64,000 nucleotides of DNA from Fen-330 sp050008465 (lineage in GTDB: Bacteria > Acidobacteriota > Terriglobia > Bryobacterales > Bryobacteraceae), in contig JBEKMO010000009.1 in assembly GCA_050008465.1 (NCBI GenBank), positions 55,075-119,074 on the forward strand, in the 5' to 3' direction. Under the pieces are notes generated by a model. The model ran no database searches. It was given only the letters and a program-made list of their open reading frames with translations, and was not told the origin of the DNA. Of the stretch, positions 33,490-42,233 are shown one piece after another. The position numbers and the translations under genes were made by a program. Within the stretch, counting starts at the first letter, position 1; each line of letters opens with the position of its first letter.

Positions 33490-34596
33490 TTACTTAGGCT
33501 TGATGAGGGCCACCATTCCGACCAGGAGGGTGGGCTGGGTCTTCCAACTTCCCAGTTGGTTGCCGCGATTGAAGAACGGCTGATTGGACCAGTCGTTGCG
33601 GAATTCCAGCCACCCCGAAAGCCGGTCGATAAACGCGTATGTGCCGGTGAGCGTGAATTCCTTCAGCCGCTGGGGGGCGCCGGTGACTCGGCCGCTCTCA
33701 TCATTCATCCACTCCAGCCGCGGGCTGAGCGCAAGCTTCTTGGTGAGCTGGAACTTGGCGGCGCCGGCGAGGCCGTAGATCCGATAGCCCGGGGTGAGCG
33801 TGGGGCTGTTGTGCAGGTAGTCGAAGTTGAGGTACAGGCTGGTCTTAGGATTCGGGTTGAGCACGAGGACCGAGTCCCAGAGATTGCGCATGCCGCGGTC
33901 GGCCTTGTTCTCGTCGGGCCCGCCGTAGTAGGTGTTGGTCCAGGTGGCCTTTGAGATCGTCCAGGCGCCGGTCAAACCCACCGTCCGATAGGTGGCGCCC
34001 GTGACGATGTTGTTCCATCCGGCGACCCACTGCGCGCCAGCGTTGAAGTGCGCGCCGATCGGCGCTTTCACCTGCATGCCGAAGTGGTAGCTCGGAGTGC
34101 ACCAAAAGAACAGCAGCGAGCGCGAGTAGTTCCAGTTGTTCGGCGTCTCGATCAACTCCGCGCTGGCGAAGGTGACGAACCTGCCGAAATCCACTTCAAC
34201 GCCTTTCCACGCAGCCGGTTTCACGCTGATGTAAGCCTGCTTGAAGAAGCGCATCCAGGTCGCGTCCTTCTCAACCACGTTCATCATGTCGAAGGCCCGG
34301 CCCACGCCGGCGTCCAGGTGGAAACCAACGGGCTTCGGTCCGTAGTCCAGCGTTATGGAGGCCATATTGAGCTCCACCTGGTTGGCCTTGTCGTCGAAGG
34401 CGCGAAGGAGACTGACGTGCCCGGCCGGGTGGTTGAAGCCCAGACCGTAATAGGCGTCCACCATGCCGCTGACATCCACGGGACCGACCTTCCAAGCCGT
34501 CGGGGGCGGGGCGGGAGGAGGCGCCGTCTGCGCAAACGCGGGAATGGCCAGGCGAACCACCAGCGCCGCCGCGCCGATGTGCTTGTGCGCCGTCAT
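33490..34596 (-). CDS. Porin-like outer-membrane beta-barrel protein (BBP2/OmpL-like)
   Basis: A 368-residue protein with a signal peptide (AALVVRLAIPAFAQ). Alternating hydrophobic strands, DVSGMVDAYYGLGFNHPAGH near the start and NQLGSWKTQPTLLVGMVAL at the end, terminating in a PK rather than the usual F, match the putative beta-barrel porin-2 group. It lies 1 base downstream of kdpC, a position seen in other acidobacterial kdp loci, and may let K+ or solutes cross the outer membrane when Kdp is induced. Confidence 0.8.
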   Translation of the reverse strand: MTAHKHIGAAALVVRLAIPAFAQTAPPPAPPPTAWKVGPVDVSGMVDAYYGLGFNHPAGHVSLLRAFDDKANQVELNMASITLDYGPKPVGFHLDAGVGRAFDMMNVVEKDATWMRFFKQAYISVKPAAWKGVEVDFGRFVTFASAELIETPNNWNYSRSLLFFWCTPSYHFGMQVKAPIGAHFNAGAQWVAGWNNIVTGATYRTVGLTGAWTISKATWTNTYYGGPDENKADRGMRNLWDSVLVLNPNPKTSLYLNFDYLHNSPTLTPGYRIYGLAGAAKFQLTKKLALSPRLEWMNDESGRVTGAPQRLKEFTLTGTYAFIDRLSGWLEFRNDWSNQPFFNRGNQLGSWKTQPTLLVGMVALIKPK

Positions 34597-34597
34597 T

Positions 34598-35179
34598 TCA
34601 CCTGTTCGGGAAGCCTCGGTCCAGCGCGAGATTGACTGCCAGGACGTTCACCCGAGGTGCTCCAAGGAATCCGAGGTCGCGCTTCTCAGTGTACCGCTCG
34701 ATCAGGTCCAGAACTCCTTTGACGGGGATGCCGCGCGCCTTGGCAATGCGGGCGGCCTGGGCTTCGGCCGAAGCGGGGCTGATGTGCGGGTCGAGGCCGC
34801 TCGCGGAACTCGTGACGAGGTCGGCTGGGATCGGACCACTATAGTCGGGGTTGGCCTTGCGGAAATCGGCGACCGAAGCCTTCACCCGATCGGCCAGTTT
34901 CTGGTTGGTGGGGCCGTAGTTCGCGGCGCCGGAAGCGGTCGGGTCGTACCCGTCATTGCCGGCTGCGGACGGCCGGGGCTGAAAGTACTCGGGCTTCTTG
35001 AAATTCTGTCCGATCAGGCTGGAGCCGACAACCCGGCCGTTGGCGACGACCAGGCTACCGTTGGCCTGGTCGTGAAAGAAGACCTGGCAAAGCCCCGTGA
35101 CGACTCCCGGGTAGAGCAAGCCAGTCAGAACCGTCAACACGAGCATCATTCGAAACGCTGGAGCGATCTGCTGCCACAT
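34598..35179 (-). CDS. kdpC: Potassium-transporting ATPase subunit C
   Basis: A 193-residue single-pass inner-membrane subunit (helix FRMMLVLTVLTGLLYPGVVTG) that stabilises nucleotide binding in the KdpFABC K+ pump. Family motifs include VFFHDQANGSLVVANGRVVG, GQNFKKPEYFQPRPSAAG, DLVTSSASGLDPHISPASAE, ARIAKARGI and GAPRVNVLAVNLAL. The gene lies 160 bases downstream of kdpB across a cluster of three hairpins, and is followed after one base by the porin-like gene. Confidence 0.95.
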   Translation of the reverse strand: MWQQIAPAFRMMLVLTVLTGLLYPGVVTGLCQVFFHDQANGSLVVANGRVVGSSLIGQNFKKPEYFQPRPSAAGNDGYDPTASGAANYGPTNQKLADRVKASVADFRKANPDYSGPIPADLVTSSASGLDPHISPASAEAQAARIAKARGIPVKGVLDLIERYTEKRDLGFLGAPRVNVLAVNLALDRGFPNR

Positions 35180-35222
35180 ATCTTCCTCCTTAGGCCCAAT
35201 ACTGTTTACTTTGCCCCCGTGG

Positions 35223-35288
35223 GGCAGCCATTTCTGGCTGCCGCCGGCTTTCTAGCCGGCGCAAGCCCACGCCGGGTCGAAACCCGGC
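35223..35288. repeat. Cluster of three hairpins between kdpB and kdpC
   Basis: Stems GGCAGCC/GGCTGCC (35223-35242), GCCGGC/GCCGGC (35243-35260) and GCCGGGT/ACCCGGC (35271-35288). These could stabilise or attenuate the kdp mRNA and set lower kdpC than kdpB expression, or represent another repeat family. Confidence 0.7.
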
Positions 35289-35341
35289 GGCAGGCTGGAA
35301 AGCCCGACCCCACCAATGCTGGAGGCAAAGTCAACATGTCC

Positions 35342-37456
35342 TCAAGCCAGCCTCAGCCAGCCCAGAATCAGGTCGATCAGCCAGATGCACGGAAAGGGCG
35401 CGATGAAACCGCCCACTCCGTAGATCCACAGGTTCCGGCGCAGCATCGCGGCCGCGCCTTGAGGCTTGTATCTCACGCCGCGTAGCGCCAGCGGAACCAG
35501 CGCGACGATGATCAGGGCGTTGAAGATCACCGCCGCGAGCACGGCGCTCTGCGGGGTACGCAGGTGCATGATGTTGAGCTTGGCTAGAACCGGGTAGGTC
35601 GCCATGAACATCGCCGGGATGATCGCGAAGTACTTGGAGACGTCGTTCATGATGGAGAACGTGGTCAGCGCGCCGCGGGTAATGAGCAACTGCTTCCCGA
35701 TGGCGACCACCTCGATGAGCTTGGTGGGGTTGCTGTCGAGATCCACCATGTTGCCGGCTTCCTTGGCGGCCATCGTTCCGCTGTTCATTGCCAGTCCGAC
35801 ATCGGCCTGCGCCAGCGCCGGGGCGTCGTTGGTGCCGTCTCCGGTCATGGCGATCATGCGCCCTCCGGCCTGTTCCTTGCGGATGTACTCGAGCTTGTCC
35901 TTGGGGGTCGCCTGCGCAATGAAGTCGTCGACGCCCGCTTCGGTGGCGATTGCGGCTGCCGTCAGCGGGTTGTCGCCGGTGACCATCACGGAACGAATCC
36001 CCATGGCGCGCAACTGGGCAATGCGCTCCTTCATGCCGCCCTTCACGATGTCCTTGAGGTGGATGACGCCGAGCAGCCTCCCCCCGTCGGCGACCACGAG
36101 CGGCGTGCCGCCGTTCCGCGAGATTCTTTCGGACAGCTCGGTCACGCTCGGCGGAATCACCCCGCCCTCCTGCCGCACAAAATTGACGATGGCGTCGGTG
36201 GCCCCCTTCCGCAGGCGCCGGCCGTCCATGTCCACGCCGCTCATGCGCGTGTAGGCGGAAAACGGGATGAAGTGGGCGTTGTGGTCGGCAACCTCGCGGC
36301 CGCGCAGGCGGTGCTTCTCCTTGGCGAGAACCACGATCGAGCGGCCCTCGGGCGTCTCGTCGGCGAGGCTGGAAAGCTGAGCGGCGTCGGCCAGTTCGCT
36401 CTCGGAGACGCCGTCCACGGGCAGGAACGCCACCGCCTGGCGGTTGCCCAGCGTGATGGTGCCGGTCTTGTCCAGCAGGAGGGTGTTTACGTCGCCCGCG
36501 GCCTCCACGGCCTTGCCGCTCATGGCCAGCACATTGTGCTGCATCACGCGGTCCATGCCCGCGATGCCGATCGCCGAGAGCAGGCCGCCGATGGTGGTCG
36601 GGATGAGGCACACCAGCAGGGCGACGTACACGGGGATGCTCGGTACCGTCCCCGCCTTGGCCGAGGCGACGCTATAGATCGCATACGGCACCAAGGTGGC
36701 GACAGCGAACAGGAAGATGAGCGTCAATCCGGCGATCAGGATGTTCAGCGCGATCTCGTTGGGCGTCTTCTGGCGCGAAGCGCCTTCGACCAGCGCAATC
36801 ATGCGGTCGAGAAAGGTTTCGCCCGGATTCGAGGTGATTCTGATCTTGATCTGATCCGACAGGACCTTGGTGCCCCCGGTGACCGCACTGCGGTCGCCGC
36901 CCGACTCGCGAATCACCGGAGCGCTCTCCCCGGTGATGACGGATTCATCCACCGTCGCGATGCCCTCGATGACTTCTCCGTCGCCCGGGATGAGTTCGCC
37001 GGCGCTCGCGACGACAACATCTCCGGAGCGCAGCTTCGAAGAGGGGACCTTCTCGAAGCTCCCGTTCGGCAGGAGGCGGTTCGCGATGGCGTCTGTCTTG
37101 GTTTTGCGCAAGGTGTCCGCCTGGGCTTTGCCCCGGGCTTCGGCCATGGCTTCGGCGAAGGTCGCGAACAGGACGGTGAACCAGAGCCACAGGGCGATCT
37201 GCAACTCGAATCCCAGGCTGGTCGCGCCAGCGAAGACGTCGCGAATCAAAAAGACCGTCGTGAGCGCCGCGCCGACTTCGACCACGAAGATCACCGGGTT
37301 CTTCATCAGCGTCACGGGATTCAGCTTGAAGAAGGAATCCTTCAGGGCGCGCCGGAGAATCTCGGGATCGAACAGGGGACGCGCTCGCATCAGTTTCTTC
37401 GGGATCAGCGCCGTCGCATCTTCGGTCACGGGAGGAGGAGTCATTGTCGTCGCCAT
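35342..37456 (-). CDS. kdpB: Potassium-transporting P-type ATPase subunit B
   Basis: A 704-residue catalytic subunit. It hydrolyses ATP to drive K+ uptake through KdpA. It shows the P-type phosphorylation motif LLLDKTGTITLGNRQA (Asp), the actuator TGESAPV, KGAT nucleotide-binding residues and the hinge MTGDGTNDAPALAQADVGLA. The N-terminal 30 residues (TMTPPPVTEDATALIPKKLM) precede the first membrane helices. Size and motifs are standard, and the enzyme is likely functional. Its start is 3 bases from the kdpA stop, in keeping with a single operon. Confidence 0.97.
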   Translation of the reverse strand: MATTMTPPPVTEDATALIPKKLMRARPLFDPEILRRALKDSFFKLNPVTLMKNPVIFVVEVGAALTTVFLIRDVFAGATSLGFELQIALWLWFTVLFATFAEAMAEARGKAQADTLRKTKTDAIANRLLPNGSFEKVPSSKLRSGDVVVASAGELIPGDGEVIEGIATVDESVITGESAPVIRESGGDRSAVTGGTKVLSDQIKIRITSNPGETFLDRMIALVEGASRQKTPNEIALNILIAGLTLIFLFAVATLVPYAIYSVASAKAGTVPSIPVYVALLVCLIPTTIGGLLSAIGIAGMDRVMQHNVLAMSGKAVEAAGDVNTLLLDKTGTITLGNRQAVAFLPVDGVSESELADAAQLSSLADETPEGRSIVVLAKEKHRLRGREVADHNAHFIPFSAYTRMSGVDMDGRRLRKGATDAIVNFVRQEGGVIPPSVTELSERISRNGGTPLVVADGGRLLGVIHLKDIVKGGMKERIAQLRAMGIRSVMVTGDNPLTAAAIATEAGVDDFIAQATPKDKLEYIRKEQAGGRMIAMTGDGTNDAPALAQADVGLAMNSGTMAAKEAGNMVDLDSNPTKLIEVVAIGKQLLITRGALTTFSIMNDVSKYFAIIPAMFMATYPVLAKLNIMHLRTPQSAVLAAVIFNALIIVALVPLALRGVRYKPQGAAAMLRRNLWIYGVGGFIAPFPCIWLIDLILGWLRLA

Positions 37457-37459
37457 GGC

Positions 37460-39253
37460 TTAACTCCAGATCGGAAACGCGATTGAGGCAAAGAGCTTCC
37501 CCTGGTGCATGAGGAAATGCTCGACCAGGGGACCGAGCGCCAGGGCCGGGAAGAAGGTCAAAGCGCCCACCACAACCACGGTTGCCACCAGCAGCCCCAC
37601 GAAAAGCGGACCGTGCGTCGGCAGGGTGCCGCTCGAGGATGGCACTCTCTTCTTGGCCGCCAGGCTGCCCGCCACCGCCAGAAGGGGTAGGATGAACATG
37701 AACCGCCCAAAGAGCATCGCCAGGCCCAACGTGAGGTTGTACCAAGGGGTGTTGGCGTTGATTCCGGCGAACGCGCTGCCGTTGTTCTCCGAGGCGCTCG
37801 AATAGGCGTACAGCATCTCGCTGAAGCCATGCGGGCCGGCGTTGTTCAAGTTCGCGACGCCCGGTCCGGGCGGATTCCAGTAGCTGTCCTTCGCGAACGG
37901 GACGACCACGCTTACCGCCGTAAACACAAGGATCAGGAACGACGTCGCCAGGATGGGCAGCATGGCCATCTTGACTTCCTTCTGCTGGATCTTCTTCCCC
38001 AGGTACTCCGGCGTTCTGCCCACCATGAGCCCGGCGATGAAGACCGCCACGATGGCATACAGCAGCATCCCGTACAGGCCGGATCCCACTCCGCCGAAGA
38101 TGACCTCGTCGGTTTGCAGGTTGAACATGGGGACTAGGCCGCCGAGAGGGGTATAGGCGTCGTGCATGCTATTGACCGCGCCACAACTCGCGTTGGTGGT
38201 TACGGTGGCGAACAGGGCCGAAGACGCGATGCCGAATCGCGTTTCCTTCCCTTCCATGTTGCCGCCCGCCTGCGTGGCCGTGGCGGCGCTTTGGATTCCG
38301 TGTTTCACCAGGATGGGGTTGCCGGCTTGTTCATACCCGTAGCAGACGAAGACGCCCACCAGAAACATCACCGCCATGGCGCCAAAGATCGCCCAGCCTT
38401 GCCGGGTATCGCCCACCATGTGGCCGAACGTGTACGTCAGCCCCGCCGGAATCAGGAAGATCAGAATGATCTGGATGAAATTGGTGAACGGCGTCGGGTT
38501 CTCGAAGGGGTGCGATGAGTTGGCGTTGAAGAATCCTCCGCCGTTGGTCCCCAGCATCTTGATGGCTTCCTGAGAGGCGACCGGGCCCTGCGCAATGGTC
38601 TGCGTGGCGCCTTCGACCGTCTTCACCGTCGTGTAGGGATGGAAGTTCTGAATCGCGCCCTGGGAGCACAACAACAACGCCGCGATGAGGGAGATTGGCA
38701 GCAGGACGTAGAGCGTCGCGCGCGTGAGGTCGACCCAGAAGTTCCCCACGCTGTCCGCTTTCTGCCGGGCGAAGCCACGGATCATCGCCACGGCGACGGC
38801 GATGCCGACTGCCGCCGACGCGAAGTTCTGCACCGCCAGAGCGGCCATTTGCACGAGGTAGCTCACGGTCGTCTCCGGCACGTAAGCCTGCCAGTTTGTG
38901 TTGGTCGTGAAGCTGATCGCGGTGTTGTACGCCAAATCCGGCGATATCAGCTTCCCCCCGAAACCCTGCGGGTTCAACGGCAGGAAGCCCTGCAACCGCT
39001 GAAGGGCATAGACGAACAGGAAGGCGAAGCTGCTGAACGCGAGGACGCCGCCGGCGTAGTGGGTCCAGCGTTGTTCGACATCCTCCCGGATTCCGCAGAG
39101 CTTGTAGACCAGGCGCTCGACGGGACGCATCACCGGATCGAGAAACGTGCGCTCACCCTGGAACAGCCTCGCCATGAACAGCCCCAGCGGTTTGGTGAGA
39201 AGAATCACGATGGCGAAGAATACGGCGATTTCCAGAATTCCCATGCCTGTCAT
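37460..39253 (-). CDS. kdpA: Potassium-transporting ATPase subunit A
   Basis: A 597-residue polytopic membrane protein forming the K+-selective pore of KdpFABC. The selectivity-filter-like repeats are visible as FTTNTNWQAYVPET, MLGTNGGGFFNANSSHPFEN, VTTNASCGAVNSMHDAYTPL and a final GINANTPWYN. Length matches the family (about 560-600). It is preceded by kdpF (7 bp gap) and followed by kdpB. The start could be ATG 39253 or 39247. Confidence 0.97.
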   Translation of the reverse strand: MTGMGILEIAVFFAIVILLTKPLGLFMARLFQGERTFLDPVMRPVERLVYKLCGIREDVEQRWTHYAGGVLAFSSFAFLFVYALQRLQGFLPLNPQGFGGKLISPDLAYNTAISFTTNTNWQAYVPETTVSYLVQMAALAVQNFASAAVGIAVAVAMIRGFARQKADSVGNFWVDLTRATLYVLLPISLIAALLLCSQGAIQNFHPYTTVKTVEGATQTIAQGPVASQEAIKMLGTNGGGFFNANSSHPFENPTPFTNFIQIILIFLIPAGLTYTFGHMVGDTRQGWAIFGAMAVMFLVGVFVCYGYEQAGNPILVKHGIQSAATATQAGGNMEGKETRFGIASSALFATVTTNASCGAVNSMHDAYTPLGGLVPMFNLQTDEVIFGGVGSGLYGMLLYAIVAVFIAGLMVGRTPEYLGKKIQQKEVKMAMLPILATSFLILVFTAVSVVVPFAKDSYWNPPGPGVANLNNAGPHGFSEMLYAYSSASENNGSAFAGINANTPWYNLTLGLAMLFGRFMFILPLLAVAGSLAAKKRVPSSSGTLPTHGPLFVGLLVATVVVVGALTFFPALALGPLVEHFLMHQGKLFASIAFPIWS

Positions 39254-39260
39254 AGAGCCC

Positions 39261-39344
39261 TCAGAACTTCTCCGGGCGGAGCAACGCCCAAGTCAAGTAC
39301 ACCAGGAGAAACAATGTGGTGATCCCAGCTATCAGGTAGTCCAT
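39261..39344 (-). CDS. kdpF: KdpF small membrane subunit
   Basis: A 27-residue single-helix peptide (MDYLIAGITTLFLLVYLTWA then LLRPEKF) matching the short KdpF that stabilises the Kdp complex at the KdpA-KdpB interface. GGAAGAAGG lies just upstream of the ATG. It is the third gene of the kdp transcript. Confidence 0.9.
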   Translation of the reverse strand: MDYLIAGITTLFLLVYLTWALLRPEKF

Positions 39345-39356
39345 AAGCCTTCTTCC

Positions 39357-39440
39357 TCACAGCCGGTCGCAGCCCTTGGTGATCGCCCACAGCGCCACGA
39401 AACCGGCCAGTCCGGCCAACACGTAGATGGCGTCCAGCAT
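39357..39440 (-). CDS. 27-aa membrane peptide next to KdpF
   Basis: Starts MLDAIYVLAGLAGFVALWAI and ends TKGCDRL: one membrane helix with a basic end. GGGAGGGACGG directly precedes the ATG, and the stop is 12 bases from the kdpF start. I know of no named Kdp subunit with this sequence. It may be an extra small regulator or partner of the pump. Confidence 0.7.
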   Translation of the reverse strand: MLDAIYVLAGLAGFVALWAITKGCDRL

Positions 39441-39451
39441 TCCGTCCCTCC

Positions 39452-39907
39452 CTACTCGGATTCCAAGAGTATCACCTGGTGCCCCCGATCTTGAAGCACC
39501 CGCGCCAGGCGGCGCTCCCTCCGGGACCGCCACCAGCGTTTCGCCGCGCCCAGCACCACGATGGAGCGAGGCTTGACGCTTTGCAGCACACCGTCCTCCC
39601 ATTCGCGGCACAGGCAGATGTTCACCGTGGTTTCAACGGCCGACTCCCCCGCGATGGTCCCGAACTTGCGCTCCGCGAAACTGCGTTCGACCAGTGGTTG
39701 ATCGAGAGGAGCCGGGAAAGGCACAATCTGCGGTACCACCATGCGAATGCGTGCGCCCAGGTCGTGAGCGAGGCTGCCGGCGGTCCGCAGCGCCGCCAAC
39801 GTCTGTTTGACGCTGGTGTAGACCACGACGACCTCGAGTCTGGCGTCCATGGTGAGCGCCGCCGCGGGAGCGGAGACCCCGAGATGGACCGGCCATACGT
39901 TGTTCAT
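39452..39907 (-). CDS. Universal-stress-like protein leading the kdp operon
   Basis: A protein of about 150 residues with a Rossmann-like layout: LEVVVVYTSVKQTLAALRTA, LGARIRMVVPQIVPFP, SVKPRSIVVLGAAKRWW, LARVLQDRGHQVILLE. It resembles a single USP-type domain but without a clear ATP-binding GxGxxG. It lies 11 bases upstream of the 27-aa peptide and is the first gene after the likely kdp promoter. A shorter version from an internal ATG (MDARLEVVVV) is possible. Confidence 0.65.
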   Translation of the reverse strand: MNNVWPVHLGVSAPAAALTMDARLEVVVVYTSVKQTLAALRTAGSLAHDLGARIRMVVPQIVPFPAPLDQPLVERSFAERKFGTIAGESAVETTVNICLCREWEDGVLQSVKPRSIVVLGAAKRWWRSRRERRLARVLQDRGHQVILLESE

Positions 39908-39939
39908 AACGAGCACCTACCCCAAACTAACCGGCAACC

Positions 39940-39957
39940 CATAAAGAAGGCATAAAG
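39940..39957 (-). promoter_or_regulatory. Putative KdpE operator: direct repeat CTTTATG
   Basis: CTTTATG occurs twice, 11 bases apart (minus strand), 33 bases upstream of the first gene of the kdp operon. Helical-turn-spaced direct repeats suit an OmpR-type dimer, and E. coli KdpE also binds a T-rich TTTATA-type site. This is inference. Confidence 0.45.
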
Positions 39958-40010
39958 GAACCCTCAAGATTTCGTTAGGGATTGCGGGTGGCGTGGTGGG
40001 GCAGCCGCCG

Positions 40011-40034
40011 GGACAGGGCTGGAGCCCTATCCTA
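40011..40034. repeat. REP-like palindrome, copy 2
   Basis: GGACAGGGCT, GG, AGCCCTATCC: the same repeat as at 2262-2287 with one base changed. Read on the minus strand, its TAG forms the kdpE stop codon. Confidence 0.85.
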
Positions 40035-40734
40035 CCCCTTCGGTGTCCGGCAGTTGGAGCCGGTAGCCGACCCAGGGTTCGGTCAGCAGGTAGCGCGGGT
40101 TGGATGGGTCCGGCTCGATCTTCTTGCGCAGTTGATTCACGAAGACCCTGAGGTACTCGACCTCGTCTCCGTAATCCGGCCCCCATACGGCCTGCAACAA
40201 CGGGCCGTGCGCGATCGACTCATTGGGGTGGGCGAGGAAGTACTGGAGCAGGTCGAACTCCTTGGGAGTGAGCCGGGCCGCTCTCGATCCGGCCGACACG
40301 CGGCGCGTCTTTAAGTTGATTTCGACCTCACCGAGCTGAATGGCCTCGACGCCGTCTTCGGGCCGCGGAGGCAATCGGCGCAATGCCGCGCGGATGCGCG
40401 CCAGCAACTCGGGCATGCTGAAAGGCTTGGTGACGTAGTCGTCGGCGCCCGCGTCGAGCGCCTGGACTTTGTCCGGCTCCGTGTTCCGCACGGTGAGCAC
40501 GATGATCGCGATGTCCCAGCGGGCACGGATCTCCCGGCAGGCCGCCATCCCGCCGATGCCGGGCATGTTCATGTCGAGGAGGACGAGGTCGAACCGCTCG
40601 GCGGTGAGTTTCTCGAGCGCCTCTTCGCCGCTTCGGGCGTCGGCCACGAAGTAGCTGTGTGCGGTGAGGGTGGCCCGCATCACGCGGCGGATCTGCGGCT
40701 CGTCATCCACCACCAGAACTCGGATGGCGTTCAC
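40027..40734 (-). CDS. kdpE: KdpE response regulator
   Basis: A 235-residue OmpR-family regulator. The receiver shows DDEPQIRRVMRATLTAHSY, the phospho-acceptor Asp in LVLLDMNMPGIGG and Lys in DDYVTKPFSMPELLARI. The C-terminal winged helix has LTPKEFDLLQYFLAHPNESI. It activates kdp transcription when phosphorylated by KdpD at low K+. The GTG start overlaps the kdpD stop (GTGA). The stop codon is formed by the palindromic repeat at 40011-40034. Confidence 0.95.
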   Translation of the reverse strand: MNAIRVLVVDDEPQIRRVMRATLTAHSYFVADARSGEEALEKLTAERFDLVLLDMNMPGIGGMAACREIRARWDIAIIVLTVRNTEPDKVQALDAGADDYVTKPFSMPELLARIRAALRRLPPRPEDGVEAIQLGEVEINLKTRRVSAGSRAARLTPKEFDLLQYFLAHPNESIAHGPLLQAVWGPDYGDEVEYLRVFVNQLRKKIEPDPSNPRYLLTEPWVGYRLQLPDTEGVG

Positions 40735-42182
40735 GACGACACCCCCTCGGGGGCCAGCGGAAGAGAGAAGCAGAAGCGCGAGCCCTCGGGCGTGCTTTCG
40801 GCCCAGATCCTGCCGCCGTGGGCCTGCACGATTTCTCGGGCAATGGCGAGCCCCATCCCCGTGCCGGGAATGCGGCGCCGGTCCTTGTCGCACCGGTAGA
40901 ACTTCTCGAAGACGCGCTCACGTTCCTCTTCGCGAATGCCCGGCCCCCGGTCGGTGACGGCAAACACGATGCCATCTTCGCGCGCCTCGGCCCGCACCGT
41001 CACGGGTGAGTCCGGAGGCGAGTACTTCAGAGCGTTGTCCAGGAGTTGCAGGACCACGGTTTGAAACATGGCGGGATCAGCGCTGCACGCCGGCAGGGCG
41101 CTCGAAACCGACAGCTCGATCCGCCTCCCGTCCAGGCTGGGTTCGACCTTCGAGAGGGCGGAGGCCAGCAGGTCGGCGGGGCGGTGGGGCTCCCGATGGA
41201 TTTTCAACTCGCCGGCCTCGATGCGCGCCATGTCGATGGCGTCGGTGACCATGGCGTTCATCCGGTCGGTCTCCTCGCTGATCACGGTCAGCAGTTCCGC
41301 GGTCGTCGGATCGGTCTGCGGTCCCGACAGAAGGGCCGACACGGCCGCCTTGATCGAGGTCAGCGGAGTTTTGAACTCGTGCGCAACGGCGTCCAGCAGC
41401 GTGGATTTCAACTCCTGGCTTTGACGCGAGGCCTCGGCGCGGCCGGCCAGTTCCAGCGTACTGGCGCGCTCGAAGGAGATCGCGGCCAGGTTGGCGATGG
41501 CATGCAGGGCGGCGTCGGAGATGTCCTGGCTCAGGATCGCAATGCTGCCGATCGGGCTCCCTCCCAACCGAATCGGAAGGATCCGGACCCCGCCCTCGTC
41601 GAGCTCCGTATTCTGAAGAGCCGCATCCCGCAACCGGCCCTCGCTGGTCGGAAGATCCTCCGGCCCGGAGCGCGCAATCTCTCCGGTCCGCCGGTCGAAG
41701 ATCGCGGCGGCTTGAACTTCGAAAACGCCGGCGATGTGCCTGGCAACTTGCCGGACAACAGCGGTCTGGTGGGCATCTGCGAGCAACAATGCCCGGCTGA
41801 GATTGTAGAGACGCTCCGTCTCGGCGCGCCGGTGCAGGGCCTCCGCGGCGCGGCGCTTGGCTTTGGCGGACAACTGGCTCGCGGTGACCGCGGTGACCAG
41901 GAATGCCACCAGCGCGACCCAGTTCTGCGGGTCGGCGATGGTCAGGGCGCCGACCGGGGGCAGAAAGAAATAGTTGAAGCAGAGCACCGCTGCGACCGAG
42001 GCCAGCACGGCCTCGGGCAGGCTCCACCAGGTGGCGATCGCCAGGATGGCGAGCAGAAAACTGAGCGCCACGGTGGTGGCGTTCACATGCAGGACCCGGA
42101 CGTAAACGAACGTTACCGCGGCAATCAGCGCCAGTGCCCCGGCCAATCGCGGCAGCCGCTGCCAATCCGTGGTGGGTCGCAT
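40731..42182 (-). CDS. KdpD-type sensor histidine kinase lacking the N-terminal module
   Basis: A 483-residue protein equal to the C-terminal half of KdpD. Four membrane helices (DUF4118; LALIAAVTFVYVRVLHV, LAILAIATWWSL, LCFNYFFLPP) come first, then a GAF-like domain (about 130-240), HisKA with His in DAVAHEFKTPLTSIKAAVS, and HATPase (LLDNALKYSPP, DRGPGIREEERERVFEKFYR, GTGMGLAIAREIV). The cytoplasmic KdpD domain and USP that normally precede this are encoded in two separate genes at 31-33.4 kb. It is translationally coupled to kdpE. Confidence 0.93.
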   Translation of the reverse strand: MRPTTDWQRLPRLAGALALIAAVTFVYVRVLHVNATTVALSFLLAILAIATWWSLPEAVLASVAAVLCFNYFFLPPVGALTIADPQNWVALVAFLVTAVTASQLSAKAKRRAAEALHRRAETERLYNLSRALLLADAHQTAVVRQVARHIAGVFEVQAAAIFDRRTGEIARSGPEDLPTSEGRLRDAALQNTELDEGGVRILPIRLGGSPIGSIAILSQDISDAALHAIANLAAISFERASTLELAGRAEASRQSQELKSTLLDAVAHEFKTPLTSIKAAVSALLSGPQTDPTTAELLTVISEETDRMNAMVTDAIDMARIEAGELKIHREPHRPADLLASALSKVEPSLDGRRIELSVSSALPACSADPAMFQTVVLQLLDNALKYSPPDSPVTVRAEAREDGIVFAVTDRGPGIREEERERVFEKFYRCDKDRRRIPGTGMGLAIAREIVQAHGGRIWAESTPEGSRFCFSLPLAPEGVSS

Positions 42183-42233
42183 GATCGCCCCCTTCTATCG
42201 ATATTCTACACGGCAAGCGGGCGCGGGCTGCGC

